Of a stretch of DNA of 64,000 nucleotides, positions 8,392-18,409 are shown one piece after another. Source of the DNA: Clostridiaceae bacterium 14S0207 (GTDB taxonomy: Bacteria > Bacillota > Clostridia > Clostridiales > Clostridiaceae); NCBI GenBank assembly GCA_003288255.1, contig CP026600.1, positions 1,860,001 through 1,924,000 of the forward strand, in the 5' to 3' direction. The position numbers and the translations under genes were made by a program. Numbering within the stretch: the stretch's first letter is position 1; each line of letters starts with the position of its first letter. Below the pieces are notes generated by a model. The model saw nothing but the letters and a program-made list of their open reading frames with translations. It ran no database searches and was not told the origin of the DNA.

Positions 8392-9924
8392 TTACCATTG
8401 ATAATAATTTATTCCTCCATTTTTATCATTTGATTTATCAAACCATGAATCTAAAAGTTCAAACCAATTTCCAACCTTATTTATTTCAGGATTTTGTCCA
8501 TCTTGACACCACTTTAACTTTCCATAAGAATTTTCTATTCCAACTTTTCTAGTATCTATGGAATTATACCATCCTTGAGTTTCCCAATGCCTAAATTTAT
8601 ATCCTGTATATCCTTCTATTATTTCTCCATCTCCATCTGGTAAAAATATACTTATACCATTTTTGCCTTCTATAAATTTGTGAGTTCCTTTAAATAAGTC
8701 TCCACTAAAAGAGTATACTATCATATTATCTATATTGTGCATAACTTTTAAAGCTAATTTTTTAGTTATTTCATTAAAATTTTTATTAATTGATATTTGC
8801 TCACATAAATCATATAGATCAAAATATGGATATTTGCACCAATCATCTTCATCACTTTCATCAAAATAATGAATCAAAGTTGTTTTTCTTTTTCTACCTC
8901 TTAAATCACAAACCTGCTGTTTTTTATTTTCATTACTTAGATTCACGGCAAGCTCATCTACTGATTTTTTGACCCCTTCAATTTTATTTAAATCATAATA
9001 ACTCAGTTGTTGATCATTTCTCCATTTGTCTTTTAATGCATCTCTTTGTTCTTCTATAAATAAAGCTCCTAATTGCTCGTTTGTAATTGTTGATGGATCA
9101 AATGTTTGCTCCTTTCCTCCCAAAGTTAAATCTTCCTCATCACTACACCCTTTTCCACCTTTTATTCTTGAAAAAATCTTGTCATATTTAAAGCCTTCAG
9201 CCCAAACGCTAGGACTTGATGCTATCATGGCATCAGCTGAAAAACTTCCATTTCCAGGTCTATACTGATATGCAACTTCTGCTGTTCCCATTAAGCATGC
9301 ATCAAAAACTAAAACATCAATAGATTGTTCTTCTGTCAAATAATCTGAGATTTCCCCGATATAAAGACAATCTGAACTATTTCCATCATCATGACTATCA
9401 TCCCAACAAACTGCCTTGCTTAATTTTTTCTTCTTTTTATCCTTGGCACCATTGCCATGATTAGAAATAATAAGAACATATTTATCTGCTTTATAATTAG
9501 CTTTTCCATAATTAATAAATTTTTTTAATGTTTCTGGATCTCCCATATTAGCTTCATAATTTGAATTTAATGTTATTTCCGGAAATTCATTTCCTCCATC
9601 CAATCTTTTTACACTATTATGTTCTATTTTATACAGTCTTGTATCATCAAAATCTTCACCTAAAACAACTGGATTGCAACTATATTTAGGACTTCTATCC
9701 ACTAAGGCTATTAAATTTAAATTAGGATTATTATTGTATCCTTTCTTCATTTCTTCAATATCATTTAATAAATCTTCTTCTAAGTCATTATCTGCATCAC
9801 AATAATATAAAATAGTTAATTTTTTATCTTTATTCATTTCATCTCCCATTACTATAATACTTTGCATAAATGTCATAACTATAAATAGTACAAATAATAT
9901 ACATACCTTTTTCTTTTTCACCAT
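8392..9924 (-). CDS. Clostripain-family (C11) cysteine protease, copy 3
   Basis: This 510-residue copy is the shortest at the N-terminus: a signal peptide (residues 1-26) leads almost directly into the protease core, without the pro-region of copy 2. The dyad is H156 (SNHGNG, with Asn replacing the second Gly of its paralogs) and C210 (FDACLMG). The C-terminal KVGNWFELLDSWFDKSN motif is conserved. It is most likely the ancestral or first gene of a tandem triplication that reads copy 3, copy 2, copy 1 on the minus strand. Confidence 0.87.
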   Translation of the reverse strand: MVKKKKVCILFVLFIVMTFMQSIIVMGDEMNKDKKLTILYYCDADNDLEEDLLNDIEEMKKGYNNNPNLNLIALVDRSPKYSCNPVVLGEDFDDTRLYKIEHNSVKRLDGGNEFPEITLNSNYEANMGDPETLKKFINYGKANYKADKYVLIISNHGNGAKDKKKKKLSKAVCWDDSHDDGNSSDCLYIGEISDYLTEEQSIDVLVFDACLMGTAEVAYQYRPGNGSFSADAMIASSPSVWAEGFKYDKIFSRIKGGKGCSDEEDLTLGGKEQTFDPSTITNEQLGALFIEEQRDALKDKWRNDQQLSYYDLNKIEGVKKSVDELAVNLSNENKKQQVCDLRGRKRKTTLIHYFDESDEDDWCKYPYFDLYDLCEQISINKNFNEITKKLALKVMHNIDNMIVYSFSGDLFKGTHKFIEGKNGISIFLPDGDGEIIEGYTGYKFRHWETQGWYNSIDTRKVGIENSYGKLKWCQDGQNPEINKVGNWFELLDSWFDKSNDKNGGINYYQW

Positions 9925-10031
9925 ATTCCTTCCCCCTAAAATTTAAAATTTTATATATTAATTATACAAATATTTTTAATTTCCTTTATTTTTTGTATAA
10001 TTTTATAAATATTTTATGTATACATAAAAAA

Positions 10032-10074
10032 ATCCTATGAAATAGACTTTTTTAAATTGTCTACTTCATAGGAT
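10032..10074 (-). terminator. Terminator after first chemoreceptor
   Basis: ATCCTATGAA-A-TAGAC pairs with GTCTA-C-TTCATAGGAT around a T-rich loop. Confidence 0.8.
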
Positions 10075-10139
10075 ACATTTTATTGAAAGATAGATTTTTT
10101 TATAACTCACTATAATTATATCTTTTTTAGTTTCTTCAT

Positions 10140-11867
10140 TTATACCGAAAAGTTAGAAATTAACTCTGATAATTTATAAGCCGATTCTTTTAACTCCTGT
10201 GCTTTCTCTACTACATAATTTGATTTTTCCATAACTTTGGAAGTTTTTTGAGCTATGTTAGTTGTCCCTTCCGCCCCTTCATTTGAGGCAATGGCTACAC
10301 TATTGATAGCATCCATAACATTTTTAATAGAGCAATTTAACTCTGATGATATACCTTCAAGCTGTTTAGAAACCTCATTAAAGTATTCTGCATCCTCACT
10401 ATACTTATCTCCTGTATTAATAAGCATATCATAGTCCTTTAAAATATACTCATTAATAAATTTTAAAATATTATTTGAGTTGTCAGAAAGATTGTTGACA
10501 GATTCAACTACATCTTTCACTATTTTTTGAATTTCATTAGCTGTTTCATTGGATTGTTGTGCAAGTTTTCTAACTTCTTCTGCTACAACGGCAAATCCCT
10601 TTCCTGCTTCTCCTGCTCTTGCTGCCTCAATAGCTGCATTTAAAGATAATAAATTTGTCTGCTTTGTTATAGATAAAATCGCATCTAACAATATATTAAT
10701 TTTTTCAACATCTTTTGATTTTTCAATAGCTTTTGCTAATTTTTTTTCATTATCTTTATAAACATTAAATGTATTATTCTTAGATGTTTCTCCATTAACC
10801 TTTAACACTTCTGCTCTTTCTTTAATTTCTTCTGTTCTTCCATTAACTTCTTGCATTTTATCTACAATACTTTGTATACTCTCTTGTATTTCTACAGAAG
10901 TGGCACTCATTTCTTGAGCAGATGCTGCTGTTTCCTCCATTTCTGCTGACAACTCTTCAGTAGTAGATGATGTATCTTCTATATTTTTATTTAATTCATC
11001 TATATTTTCTTCTACTTCCTTACTTACTTCAGTACTTATATTGGTTTCCTGTACCACACTTTTTATTATATCTCTTACAGACTGTTGAGTTTTATTTATA
11101 GATTTAGTTAAATCACCTATCTCATCTTTCCTGTTACTATCTAAAGTTAAACTTTTAGAAAAATTACCTTCAGCTAATAATTTTAAATGCTCCACAACTT
11201 TTTTTATAGGTATTCCTATATTCATGGAAATTATGAAAGTAATAATTATTCCTATAATAACCGAAATTAATACAATAATTAAAAAATTTAAAATAGCTTT
11301 GTTACTTTCAATATCATTTATTTTATTTATATTTTTAGCATCTTCCATATTATATTCTGCAAGCTTTCTTAAATTTCCTTGAAAGTCTTCAAAAATATCA
11401 TTTATTTTTTGTCCCTCTTTAAATCCATCTTTTACTTTATTACTTAATGCTAAATTAATTATTTTTTTGCTTTCTTGCTCATACTTATTCCATTTACTCT
11501 TTATTTGTGTTAACAGAACTTTTTCTTCTGGATCTATTCCTGTATTTTCATAAATCTTTAAATTTTTTTTAAACTTAGCCTCTGTTTTTTTAGTATCCTC
11601 AATTAATTTATTTTGAATATCTTTTTTATCATTATATAACAAAATATTTACTGTATCCATTCCTATCCTTCTAGCAAAAGTTCTATTTTCATTTAACACT
11701 TGGACAGATATTAAATTCTCATTATACAAATCCTTCATCTGACCTCTCATATGTCTAATATCTAGATATCCACTAAATCCAATTAAAATAATAAAAAACG
11801 TCATGATTGCCCAAAGTATTAAAATCTTTGTTTTAATTTTTAAATTGCTAATAACATTTAATTTCAT
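10140..11867 (-). CDS. Methyl-accepting chemotaxis protein
   Basis: This 575-residue chemoreceptor has an N-terminal membrane helix (about residues 12-32), an extracellular four-helix-bundle sensor (about 35-185), a second helix (about 190-213), HAMP, then the cytoplasmic coiled coil. The hairpin tip that contacts CheA and CheW is recognised by [19 protein letters not shown]. The sensor is of the 4HB_MCP type, which gives no ligand. It is strongly similar to the next upstream gene, and the two are a tandem duplication diverged mostly in the sensor. Confidence 0.9.
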   Translation of the reverse strand: MKLNVISNLKIKTKILILWAIMTFFIILIGFSGYLDIRHMRGQMKDLYNENLISVQVLNENRTFARRIGMDTVNILLYNDKKDIQNKLIEDTKKTEAKFKKNLKIYENTGIDPEEKVLLTQIKSKWNKYEQESKKIINLALSNKVKDGFKEGQKINDIFEDFQGNLRKLAEYNMEDAKNINKINDIESNKAILNFLIIVLISVIIGIIITFIISMNIGIPIKKVVEHLKLLAEGNFSKSLTLDSNRKDEIGDLTKSINKTQQSVRDIIKSVVQETNISTEVSKEVEENIDELNKNIEDTSSTTEELSAEMEETAASAQEMSATSVEIQESIQSIVDKMQEVNGRTEEIKERAEVLKVNGETSKNNTFNVYKDNEKKLAKAIEKSKDVEKINILLDAILSITKQTNLLSLNAAIEAARAGEAGKGFAVVAEEVRKLAQQSNETANEIQKIVKDVVESVNNLSDNSNNILKFINEYILKDYDMLINTGDKYSEDAEYFNEVSKQLEGISSELNCSIKNVMDAINSVAIASNEGAEGTTNIAQKTSKVMEKSNYVVEKAQELKESAYKLSELISNFSV

Positions 11868-12052
11868 GCTGTCATCCCCTTTGTATATTCAAGTTATATT
11901 ATTTATTCGTCCATTAATAAAAATATATAATACTTTTTAAAATTTTATATTTTTAGTGAAAGTTTATGTATATATAAAAATATTTTATTAACTAAGTTTA
12001 AAAAATATTTTTTATTTATACTTTATTAAATAAATTATTAAAATAAAAAAAT

Positions 12053-12079
12053 AGAGTATTCTCTTTAATTGAATACCCT
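12053..12079 (-). terminator. Terminator after second chemoreceptor
   Basis: AGGGTATTC / GAATACTCT with one mismatch, followed by a T run on the minus strand. Confidence 0.65.
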
Positions 12080-12102
12080 AAAATGTTTATTACTTATAAA
12101 TA

Positions 12103-13830
12103 TTATACTGAAAAACTGGACACTAACTTAGATAATTTCTCCAATGAGCCTTTTAGTTCTTCAGTTTTATCTAATACATAATTAGATTTTTCCATAACTT
12201 CTGATGATTTTTGAGCTATATTGGTAGCACCTTCTGCTCCTTCATTAGATGCTACGGCTACACTATTTATAGCCTCCATAACATTCTTAACTGAAGAATT
12301 CAATTCATCGGTTACTTCATTTAAATTTTCTGCCATATTATAAAATTCACTTGTATCATTACTATACATTTCCCCTGTATTTATAAAACTATCATAATCT
12401 TCAAAAACATTTTCATCAATAAACTGTAGAATATTTTTCGAATTATTTGAAAGGTTATCCACTGATTCTATTACATCTTTTACAATTACTTTAATTTCAT
12501 TAGCTGTATTATTAGATTCTTCCGCAAGTTTTCTTACTTCATCTGCAACTACTGCAAATCCCTTTCCTGCTTCTCCTGCCCTCGCTGCTTCAATAGCTGC
12601 ATTTAAAGATAATAAATTAGTTTGTTTTGTTATAGCAAGTATAGCCTCTAATAAAACATTTATTTTTTCAACATTTTTAGATTTCTCTATTGCCTTTTCA
12701 AGTTTTTCTTGGTTTTCTTTATAGATCTTAAGTGCACGACCCTTAGATTCTTCTCCACTTACTTTTACTTTATCCGCTTTTTCTTTAATTTTAATTGCCT
12801 TTTCTTTAACATCTTGCATTGTTTTTGCAATACCTTGTATATTTTGTTGAATTTCTACAGAACTTGCACTCATTTCCTCAGATGCAGCCGCTGTTTCTTC
12901 CATACCTGCTGATAGTTCTTGAGTAGTAGATGACGTGTCTTCTATATTTTTATTTAATTCATCTATATTTCTTTCAACATCTTTACTTATTTTTTCTCCA
13001 AGTTCAGTTTCATTTAATACATTACTTATAATTTCACTTACTGATTTTTGCATTATACCTATAGAATTAACTAATACTCCAACTTCATCTTTTCTATTAA
13101 TTAAATTAGAATCCAGTTTTTTAGAAAAATCTCCTTTTGCTAAAATATCTAGATATTTTACTAATTTACTTATTGGCTTGCTTATACTATTAGAAATAAT
13201 CTTCATAATTAATATTCCCATAACAATAGAGATAAAAATTGAGATTAAAAAAAATCTAACTGCATCTTTACACTCTTTTTTGTTATTCTCATCAATTCTT
13301 TTAGCCTCATTTACATTATACTCTGATAGTTCATTTAGCTTTTCTTGAAAACCTTCAAACAGAAGATTAGTTTCTTGAATTTCACCTTCTTTATTCTTAA
13401 GGTTATTTTTACTTTCTAAATCTATTATTTGCTGATTTTTCAATTGAAAATCGTTCCATTTATCTTTAATTTCACCTAATAATTCTTTTTCTTTTTTATC
13501 TAACTTAGTTGCCTCATATTCTTTTAAGTTATTATTAAAGATTTTATTAGATTCATCAATATCATTTATTAATTTCTCTTGTATATCTTTTTTACCATTA
13601 GACATCATTATATTAAAAGTATCCATTCCGATTCTTCTAGCACGTGTTCTATTCTCATTTAAAAGTTGTATGGACACCAAATTTTTTGCATATAATTCAT
13701 CCATTTTAGCTCCCATTTTCTTTATATTAGAATATCCCACTATTCCTATTAAGAAAATGAAAATAGCCATACAGATCCAAAGTATAAAGATCTTTGTCTT
13801 TACCTTATAATCATTAATACTTACTTTCAT
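12103..13830 (-). CDS. Methyl-accepting chemotaxis protein (paralog)
   Basis: This 575-residue protein is the same length and layout as the downstream receptor: membrane helix (about 14-32), four-helix sensor with the shared [16 protein letters not shown] segment, second helix (about 190-210), HAMP and a signalling domain with [19 protein letters not shown]. The shared [14 protein letters not shown] motif in both sensors suggests a common ligand type. Each gene has its own terminator, so they are probably separate units. Confidence 0.9.
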   Translation of the reverse strand: MKVSINDYKVKTKIFILWICMAIFIFLIGIVGYSNIKKMGAKMDELYAKNLVSIQLLNENRTRARRIGMDTFNIMMSNGKKDIQEKLINDIDESNKIFNNNLKEYEATKLDKKEKELLGEIKDKWNDFQLKNQQIIDLESKNNLKNKEGEIQETNLLFEGFQEKLNELSEYNVNEAKRIDENNKKECKDAVRFFLISIFISIVMGILIMKIISNSISKPISKLVKYLDILAKGDFSKKLDSNLINRKDEVGVLVNSIGIMQKSVSEIISNVLNETELGEKISKDVERNIDELNKNIEDTSSTTQELSAGMEETAAASEEMSASSVEIQQNIQGIAKTMQDVKEKAIKIKEKADKVKVSGEESKGRALKIYKENQEKLEKAIEKSKNVEKINVLLEAILAITKQTNLLSLNAAIEAARAGEAGKGFAVVADEVRKLAEESNNTANEIKVIVKDVIESVDNLSNNSKNILQFIDENVFEDYDSFINTGEMYSNDTSEFYNMAENLNEVTDELNSSVKNVMEAINSVAVASNEGAEGATNIAQKSSEVMEKSNYVLDKTEELKGSLEKLSKLVSSFSV

Positions 13831-14059
13831 TTACCCATCTCCCTTTAATTACTCTTTATAATATTGGTCAAAACTTAGTATATTCTATACTTATCCTTTT
13901 AAGACCAAATTTCATAAATATAATTATATCAAAATTTCATTATTTTTTTAGAATTTTTAACATTTATTACAGATTTTATTTACTTTTTTTTATATTAAAT
14001 CTTTTTTTTAATATAAATTAACTTCCTAAGATAGAAAATTATTTTTTCGCAATAAAATA

Positions 14060-14090
14060 CTGATCTATTTTACATAAATCAGCTTTTATT
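14060..14090 (-). terminator. Possible terminator after antiporter
   Basis: CTGATTTA and TAGATCAG form an eight-pair stem (one wobble) just after the antiporter stop, followed by TATTTTATT. Confidence 0.45.
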
Positions 14091-14095
14091 TTGCC

Positions 14096-15298
14096 TTAAA
14101 GTTTTTTTAAAAACTTTTTAGATGTTATTCTGATTCCTATGGCCCCAATAGGTGCAGTTATTAATACACTTAGAATTGCTATAGCCTGCATTATTTCTCC
14201 ACCTAAAACCCCCATTTGAAGTGGTATACCTGCCTTGGCTGATTGAACTGTAGCTTTAGGTAAATATGCTATAACACAAAATATCCTTTCTTTTACATTT
14301 AGCTCTGTACCTATTAAAGAGATTAATACGCCTATTGATCTTATACTTAATGATATTAAAAGTAACTTAAGACCAACTCCAAGATATTCTCCTACTAACA
14401 TAGGATTTATAGCCATACCTACAAAAGCAAATAAATATATTTTACCTACTTTCCAAATTTTATTCATATAATTCAATATAATTTTAGCAGTATCTTTAAA
14501 ATAACTTCTTAAAAAGAACCCATATATCATTATAGTAAGTAATGAATTAAAAAGTGATATATGTAATAAATTTTCTATCTTTCTCATTGATAAACATACT
14601 AAAAAGGTTATAATAACTTTTAACATATCCATTTTTATGTACATAAAAATTATTCTTGTTAATTTAGCAATTATGTAACCTATTACTACACTTAAAATTA
14701 AAGTTATAGGTATTAAAATTACCTGATTCAATATTGAAATACTCTGCCCCTTGCTACTTTCAATATAAATTCCTAAAAAAGTAGTAAATAACGTTATAGC
14801 TATAGTATCATCTGCTGAGGCACCAACCAATAACATCTGAGGGATTGCTTTATCTTCTCCTATCTTTTTTTCTATTAATGAAACCATTGATGGTACTAAT
14901 ACAGCTGGACTAACTGCAGCTATAATAAATCCTAATATGGCACCTTGCACAAAAGAAAATTTTAAAAAAATAGTTGAAAAATAAGCTATAGTAAGTCCTT
15001 CTAAAGTAGCTGGAACTATACTTAACAAAATAGCTGGCCTTCCTATTTTTTTCATTTGTTCCATACTGATACCTAATCCCCCTATAAAAAGAACCGTAAC
15101 TAATGCTAAGTCCTTTATATACGGAGATATTTTAATTGTTACCTTAGGAACTATATCTATAAAAGATGGACCAATCACCATTCCTACAATAATCATTCCT
15201 ATAAGCGATGGTAACTCTAGACGCTCTACTAATTCCCCCCCATAAAAAGCTAATATTCCTATAAACAATAAACTTATTATTATAAGAAATAAATTCAT
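14096..15298 (-). CDS. CPA2-family cation/proton antiporter under fluoride riboswitch control
   Basis: This 400-residue integral membrane protein of the monovalent cation:proton antiporter-2 family has about 12 membrane segments and the conserved ELPSLIGMIIVGMVIGP segment near its N-terminus. There is no C-terminal TrkA-N/RCK domain as in full KefB. A fluoride riboswitch with its terminator lies directly upstream, so expression is predicted to rise with fluoride. CPA2-type genes are among the known fluoride-riboswitch targets, next to CrcB/Fluc and CLC-F. Transport of fluoride itself or of Na+/H+ is not settled. The ATG at 15298 follows GGAAGGA. Confidence 0.8.
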   Translation of the reverse strand: MNLFLIIISLLFIGILAFYGGELVERLELPSLIGMIIVGMVIGPSFIDIVPKVTIKISPYIKDLALVTVLFIGGLGISMEQMKKIGRPAILLSIVPATLEGLTIAYFSTIFLKFSFVQGAILGFIIAAVSPAVLVPSMVSLIEKKIGEDKAIPQMLLVGASADDTIAITLFTTFLGIYIESSKGQSISILNQVILIPITLILSVVIGYIIAKLTRIIFMYIKMDMLKVIITFLVCLSMRKIENLLHISLFNSLLTIMIYGFFLRSYFKDTAKIILNYMNKIWKVGKIYLFAFVGMAINPMLVGEYLGVGLKLLLISLSIRSIGVLISLIGTELNVKERIFCVIAYLPKATVQSAKAGIPLQMGVLGGEIMQAIAILSVLITAPIGAIGIRITSKKFLKKL

Positions 15299-15320
15299 AT
15301 AATTCCTTCCTTTCAAAAAA

Positions 15321-15352
15321 ATAAACCCCTACCCTAAAATTTGGGTAGGAGT
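15321..15352 (-). terminator. Expression-platform terminator of the fluoride riboswitch
   Basis: CTACCC and GGGTAG form a hairpin followed by TTTATTTTTTT between the aptamer and the antiporter start. The left arm overlaps the last aptamer bases, as expected for ligand-controlled antitermination. Confidence 0.8.
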
Positions 15353-15393
15353 CATTAGCTAAAAGCACTTTAAGGCGAACTCCATCGCCTATT
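15343..15393 (-). ncRNA. Fluoride riboswitch (crcB motif) aptamer
   Basis: The minus strand reads GGCGATGGAGTTCGCC, then TTAAAG, a short GCTTTTAGCT hairpin, and AATGACTCCTACC. This matches the crcB motif: the GGCGAUG/CGCC helix, the GAG-CUC pseudoknot and the CUACC end. Confidence 0.92.
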
Positions 15394-15431
15394 ATACAAT
15401 TTTTTATTATTTTATAGAAATAATCAATCTT

Positions 15432-15830
15432 TTATTTAGATTTTAATCCCTTAAAAATCATATAATCTACTATTTTATCTAATTCAATCTTTTTATTTTT
15501 TAAATACAATTCTCCTAAAATAGCTTCTACAGAATCTGCTAACATATTATCTGTTAATGTTCCATTAAACTTTAAAACTCTATCTATCTTTAATTGTTTA
15601 GCTATAGAAGATGCATTATTTATAACATTTCTATACTCTTCATTTAAAATTTTATTATCAGCAAAAGAGAACATATCATACAACTTAGTAGATACTTCAC
15701 ATCCTAAAATCTTGTCTCCAATAAATTGTAATTTTTCAAATTCTCGTTCTTTTTCTCTTTCTCTTATACTATATACTAATGAATTTACCAATATATTTTT
15801 TTCTTTTAATTCTTCAATGATTCTATACAT
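15432..15830 (-). CDS. Stand-alone RNase III-like domain protein
   Basis: This 132-residue protein is one RNase III domain with no double-stranded RNA binding domain, a Mini-III-like layout. The signature helix reads EKLQFIGDKIL, and the second active-site segment reads MLADSVEAILGELYL. Aligned to bacterial RNase III, the metal ligands D39, D99 and E102 and the structural E32 are present, but the ligand Glu of the LEFLGD motif is Gln (Q35). The protein may therefore be inactive or RNA-binding only. The start at 15830 has GGAG at good spacing; a GTG five codons upstream does not. Confidence 0.65.
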   Translation of the reverse strand: MYRIIEELKEKNILVNSLVYSIREREKEREFEKLQFIGDKILGCEVSTKLYDMFSFADNKILNEEYRNVINNASSIAKQLKIDRVLKFNGTLTDNMLADSVEAILGELYLKNKKIELDKIVDYMIFKGLKSK

Positions 15831-15950
15831 ACTTCTTGACTCCACTTCGATTATTTATATATTTTTAGCTACATACTTAATATTTTATCATAAAATAAAT
15901 AGTCATTGGTAAATTTTCTTATTAATCTAACTATATAACATATATAATTT

Positions 15951-17057
15951 CTAAATTTCTTTTCTTGAAATATCAAATCCAATTTCTTTTTCTATTAAAT
16001 CTAAAACATATTTATCTTTTGGATCTATAAATAAACAAGTTTTTCCCATTTCACCAGCTCTTCCTGTCCTTCCTATACGATGTATATATGTCTCTGTATT
16101 TTCTGGAATATCATAGTTATATATATTGGTAACACCATTTACATCTAATCCTCTTGCAGCCACATCTGTTGCTATTAAATATTGTATTTTTAAGTTTCTA
16201 AAATCTTTCATAACTTTCTCTCGTTTAGCTTGTGTTAAATCTCCATGTAATTTACTACAATTGTAACCTTTTTGATGAAGAAACTCCTCAAGTTCGTCAA
16301 CTCTTCTTTTGGTTCTGCAAAAAATAATAGCCATAAATGCATTATCTTCATCTAAAACTTTACACAATGCTTCCCTCTTATTTCTATCTGTTGTCTCAAC
16401 TACAAACTGTTCTATATTTTTAAGCGTAACCTGTTCTTCATCTATTGTTATAACCTTAGGATTATTCATATATCTATATGCTAATTTTTTTACTTTTGAA
16501 TCCATGGTAGCAGAAAAACAAAGAGTCTGACGATTTTTAGAAGGTGTATATTTTATAATTTCTTCAATTTCATTTTTGAATCCCATATATAGCATTTGAT
16601 CTGCCTCATCTAAAACCAAGGTTTTTAAATTACATAAACTTATAGTTTTTCTTTTTAGGTGATCTAATAACCTTCCTGGGGTTGCTATTATTAAATGAAT
16701 ATCTCCTTTTAATTTATTTAACTGTGACCCTATATCTTTTCCTCCATATGCAGCTAGGATATTTAAGTTTTTACTTTCAGTTAATTTTTTAGCCTCTTCA
16801 GTAATTTGTATTGCAAGTTCTCTAGTAGGTGTTATTATAAGTCCTTGAACAAAATTTATATCAGAAGACATATTTTCAAACATAGGTAATAAAAATGCTA
16901 AGGTTTTACCAGTACCAGTTTGTGCCTCTGCTATAACATCATTTCCCTCTTTTATACTTATAATACTTTTTTCTTGAATTTTGGTTGGTTTATTAATTCC
17001 CTGTTTTTTTAATATATTGATTATATCTTCACTAATTCCCATTTCATTAAATTTCAT
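15951..17057 (-). CDS. DEAD-box RNA helicase
   Basis: This 368-residue ATP-dependent RNA helicase contains the Q motif (F3 and the PTKIQ segment), Walker A AQTGTGKT, PTRELAIQ, DEAD, SAT, and the C-terminal lobe with HRIGRTGRAG. It is close to the minimal core, with no long C-terminal RNA-binding extension. Its neighbour on the other strand is a cold-shock protein; clostridial DEAD-box helicases of this size are often cold-induced, but nothing in the sequence proves that here. Confidence 0.9.
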   Translation of the reverse strand: MKFNEMGISEDIINILKKQGINKPTKIQEKSIISIKEGNDVIAEAQTGTGKTLAFLLPMFENMSSDINFVQGLIITPTRELAIQITEEAKKLTESKNLNILAAYGGKDIGSQLNKLKGDIHLIIATPGRLLDHLKRKTISLCNLKTLVLDEADQMLYMGFKNEIEEIIKYTPSKNRQTLCFSATMDSKVKKLAYRYMNNPKVITIDEEQVTLKNIEQFVVETTDRNKREALCKVLDEDNAFMAIIFCRTKRRVDELEEFLHQKGYNCSKLHGDLTQAKREKVMKDFRNLKIQYLIATDVAARGLDVNGVTNIYNYDIPENTETYIHRIGRTGRAGEMGKTCLFIDPKDKYVLDLIEKEIGFDISRKEI

Positions 17058-17242
17058 ATTATATTATTTACCTTTCGACTTCTATATTTTTTAAGTAACT
17101 ATATCTTATTATAAGTATTATCTCAATAACTATCAATGTTTCCCTTATAAAGATTATATAAAAATTTTAATGTTAAATCCCTTAATAATACCCCAAAATA
17201 ATTTTTATTTTAAATATTTTTATAAAAATATATAAAAAACAC

Positions 17243-17270
17243 TTGCACTATTTTTTATATAGTATATAAT
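17243..17270 (+). promoter_or_regulatory. Promoter of the cold-shock gene
   Basis: TTGCAC and TATAAT are separated by 16 bases, the clearest housekeeping promoter in this part of the window. Predicted transcription start is near 17277. Confidence 0.65.
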
Positions 17271-17276
17271 AGATTA

Positions 17277-17432
17277 AGTAAACAACTTTGATTCAAAAAT
17301 AAATTATTTATGAATAACATTTTTAGGATTATATAGAGCTAAGAAATTAACTTATTTATATACATTCTGAAATTTTTATTAAGTATTTATTTTCCACGAA
17401 TTAAAGTAATAAAAATTTCGGAGGTACGAAAC
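17277..17432 (+). promoter_or_regulatory. Long 5' leader of the cold-shock mRNA
   Basis: About 155 bases separate the predicted start of transcription from the ATG. Long leaders that refold with temperature are typical of csp genes. The leader ends with a strong GGAGGT site. I could not assign a specific fold. Confidence 0.45.
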
Positions 17433-17630
17433 ATGCAAGGTACAGTTAAATGGTTTAACGCAGAAAAAGGATTTGGATTTATCACTACTGAGGAAGGAAA
17501 AGACGTTTTCGCTCATTTCTCTCAAATCCAAAAAGAAGGATTCAAAACTTTAGAAGAAGGTCAAAACGTTACTTTTGAAGTAGTTGAAGGACCTAAAGGA
17601 CCTCAAGCTGAAAACATCCAAACTATCTAA
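17433..17630 (+). CDS. cspA: Cold-shock protein (CspA family)
   Basis: This 65-residue protein is a complete single cold-shock domain. RNP1 is KGFGFI and RNP2 is VFAHFS. The family binds single-stranded RNA and DNA and prevents secondary structure. The ATG follows GGAGGT by seven bases. It is monocistronic, with its own promoter and terminator. Confidence 0.96.
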   Translation: MQGTVKWFNAEKGFGFITTEEGKDVFAHFSQIQKEGFKTLEEGQNVTFEVVEGPKGPQAENIQTI

Positions 17631-17650
17631 TTAATTTAGAAAAGTTAAAA

Positions 17651-17677
17651 CCTGAAGATAATTCTTCAGGTTTTTTT
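17651..17677 (+). terminator. Terminator of cspA
   Basis: CCTGAAGATAATTCTTCAGG is a stem-loop followed by seven T bases. Confidence 0.9.
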
Positions 17678-17778
17678 AATTTATTATTACTTTTTTATTT
17701 TTATATACTAAACTTATATGTATATATTTCCATGATTAGTTTCACAATATTTAAAAAAAAATATATATAGGAAATTAA

Positions 17779-18258
17779 CTATATATATTTTTTTTTAAAT
17801 TTTTTCAACTCATCTATAAATTTTTCTTCTTTCACCATTATATTAGTTAAAACTCTATACTCTATAGTATTTGTATCTTCATATTGCTGAATTAATCTTC
17901 CTCGAATATTTATAATTAAAGCTTTTTCTTCCTCATTTAAAATTATGCATCTTTCTAAGAAATCTTTAACTTCTCCATTACATGAAAAACCCGTCATGTT
18001 ACTATGAAACTGAGATATTAAAGATGATATTTTATCATATATAAATATATCGATATCCTTTAAATCTTTATGTTTTAAATCCTCCTTTAATAATTTACAA
18101 TGTTCTATTTTACTATTCCTATAATTAATAAATACATTGATAATTAAACATAATGGTTTATTTGATCTATATTCATTTTGAGTATCTTTATATAAATCTA
18201 AAATTTTGTTTGATATATCAATTTTTCTTTCTAATAAATCTATTACATTATATGCCAT
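17779..18258 (-). CDS. Unknown helical protein, 159 residues
   Basis: I do not recognise this protein. It lacks a signal peptide and membrane helices, looks mostly alpha-helical, and is rich in Lys, Glu, Ile and Leu. The region near residues 90-135 (ERCIILNEEEKALII, RLIQQYEDT) has amphipathic heptads, suggesting a helical bundle. The ATG at 18258 has GAGGTG six bases upstream; a GTG three codons earlier lies inside that site. It stands alone between the cold-shock gene and the hydrogenase-like chemoreceptor. Confidence 0.65.
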   Translation of the reverse strand: MAYNVIDLLERKIDISNKILDLYKDTQNEYRSNKPLCLIINVFINYRNSKIEHCKLLKEDLKHKDLKDIDIFIYDKISSLISQFHSNMTGFSCNGEVKDFLERCIILNEEEKALIINIRGRLIQQYEDTNTIEYRVLTNIMVKEEKFIDELKKFKKKYI

Positions 18259-18409
18259 ATAATACACCTCTTTTTTATACCTATATTCTATATTACTCTA
18301 ATTCTTATAATAGATTTACTTTTTTTGAAAAATTTTTATATTCTTTTTTTGTTAAATAAAAAAAATCTTACTTAACCTATAAATTAAGTAAGATTAAATA
18401 ATAAACCTT

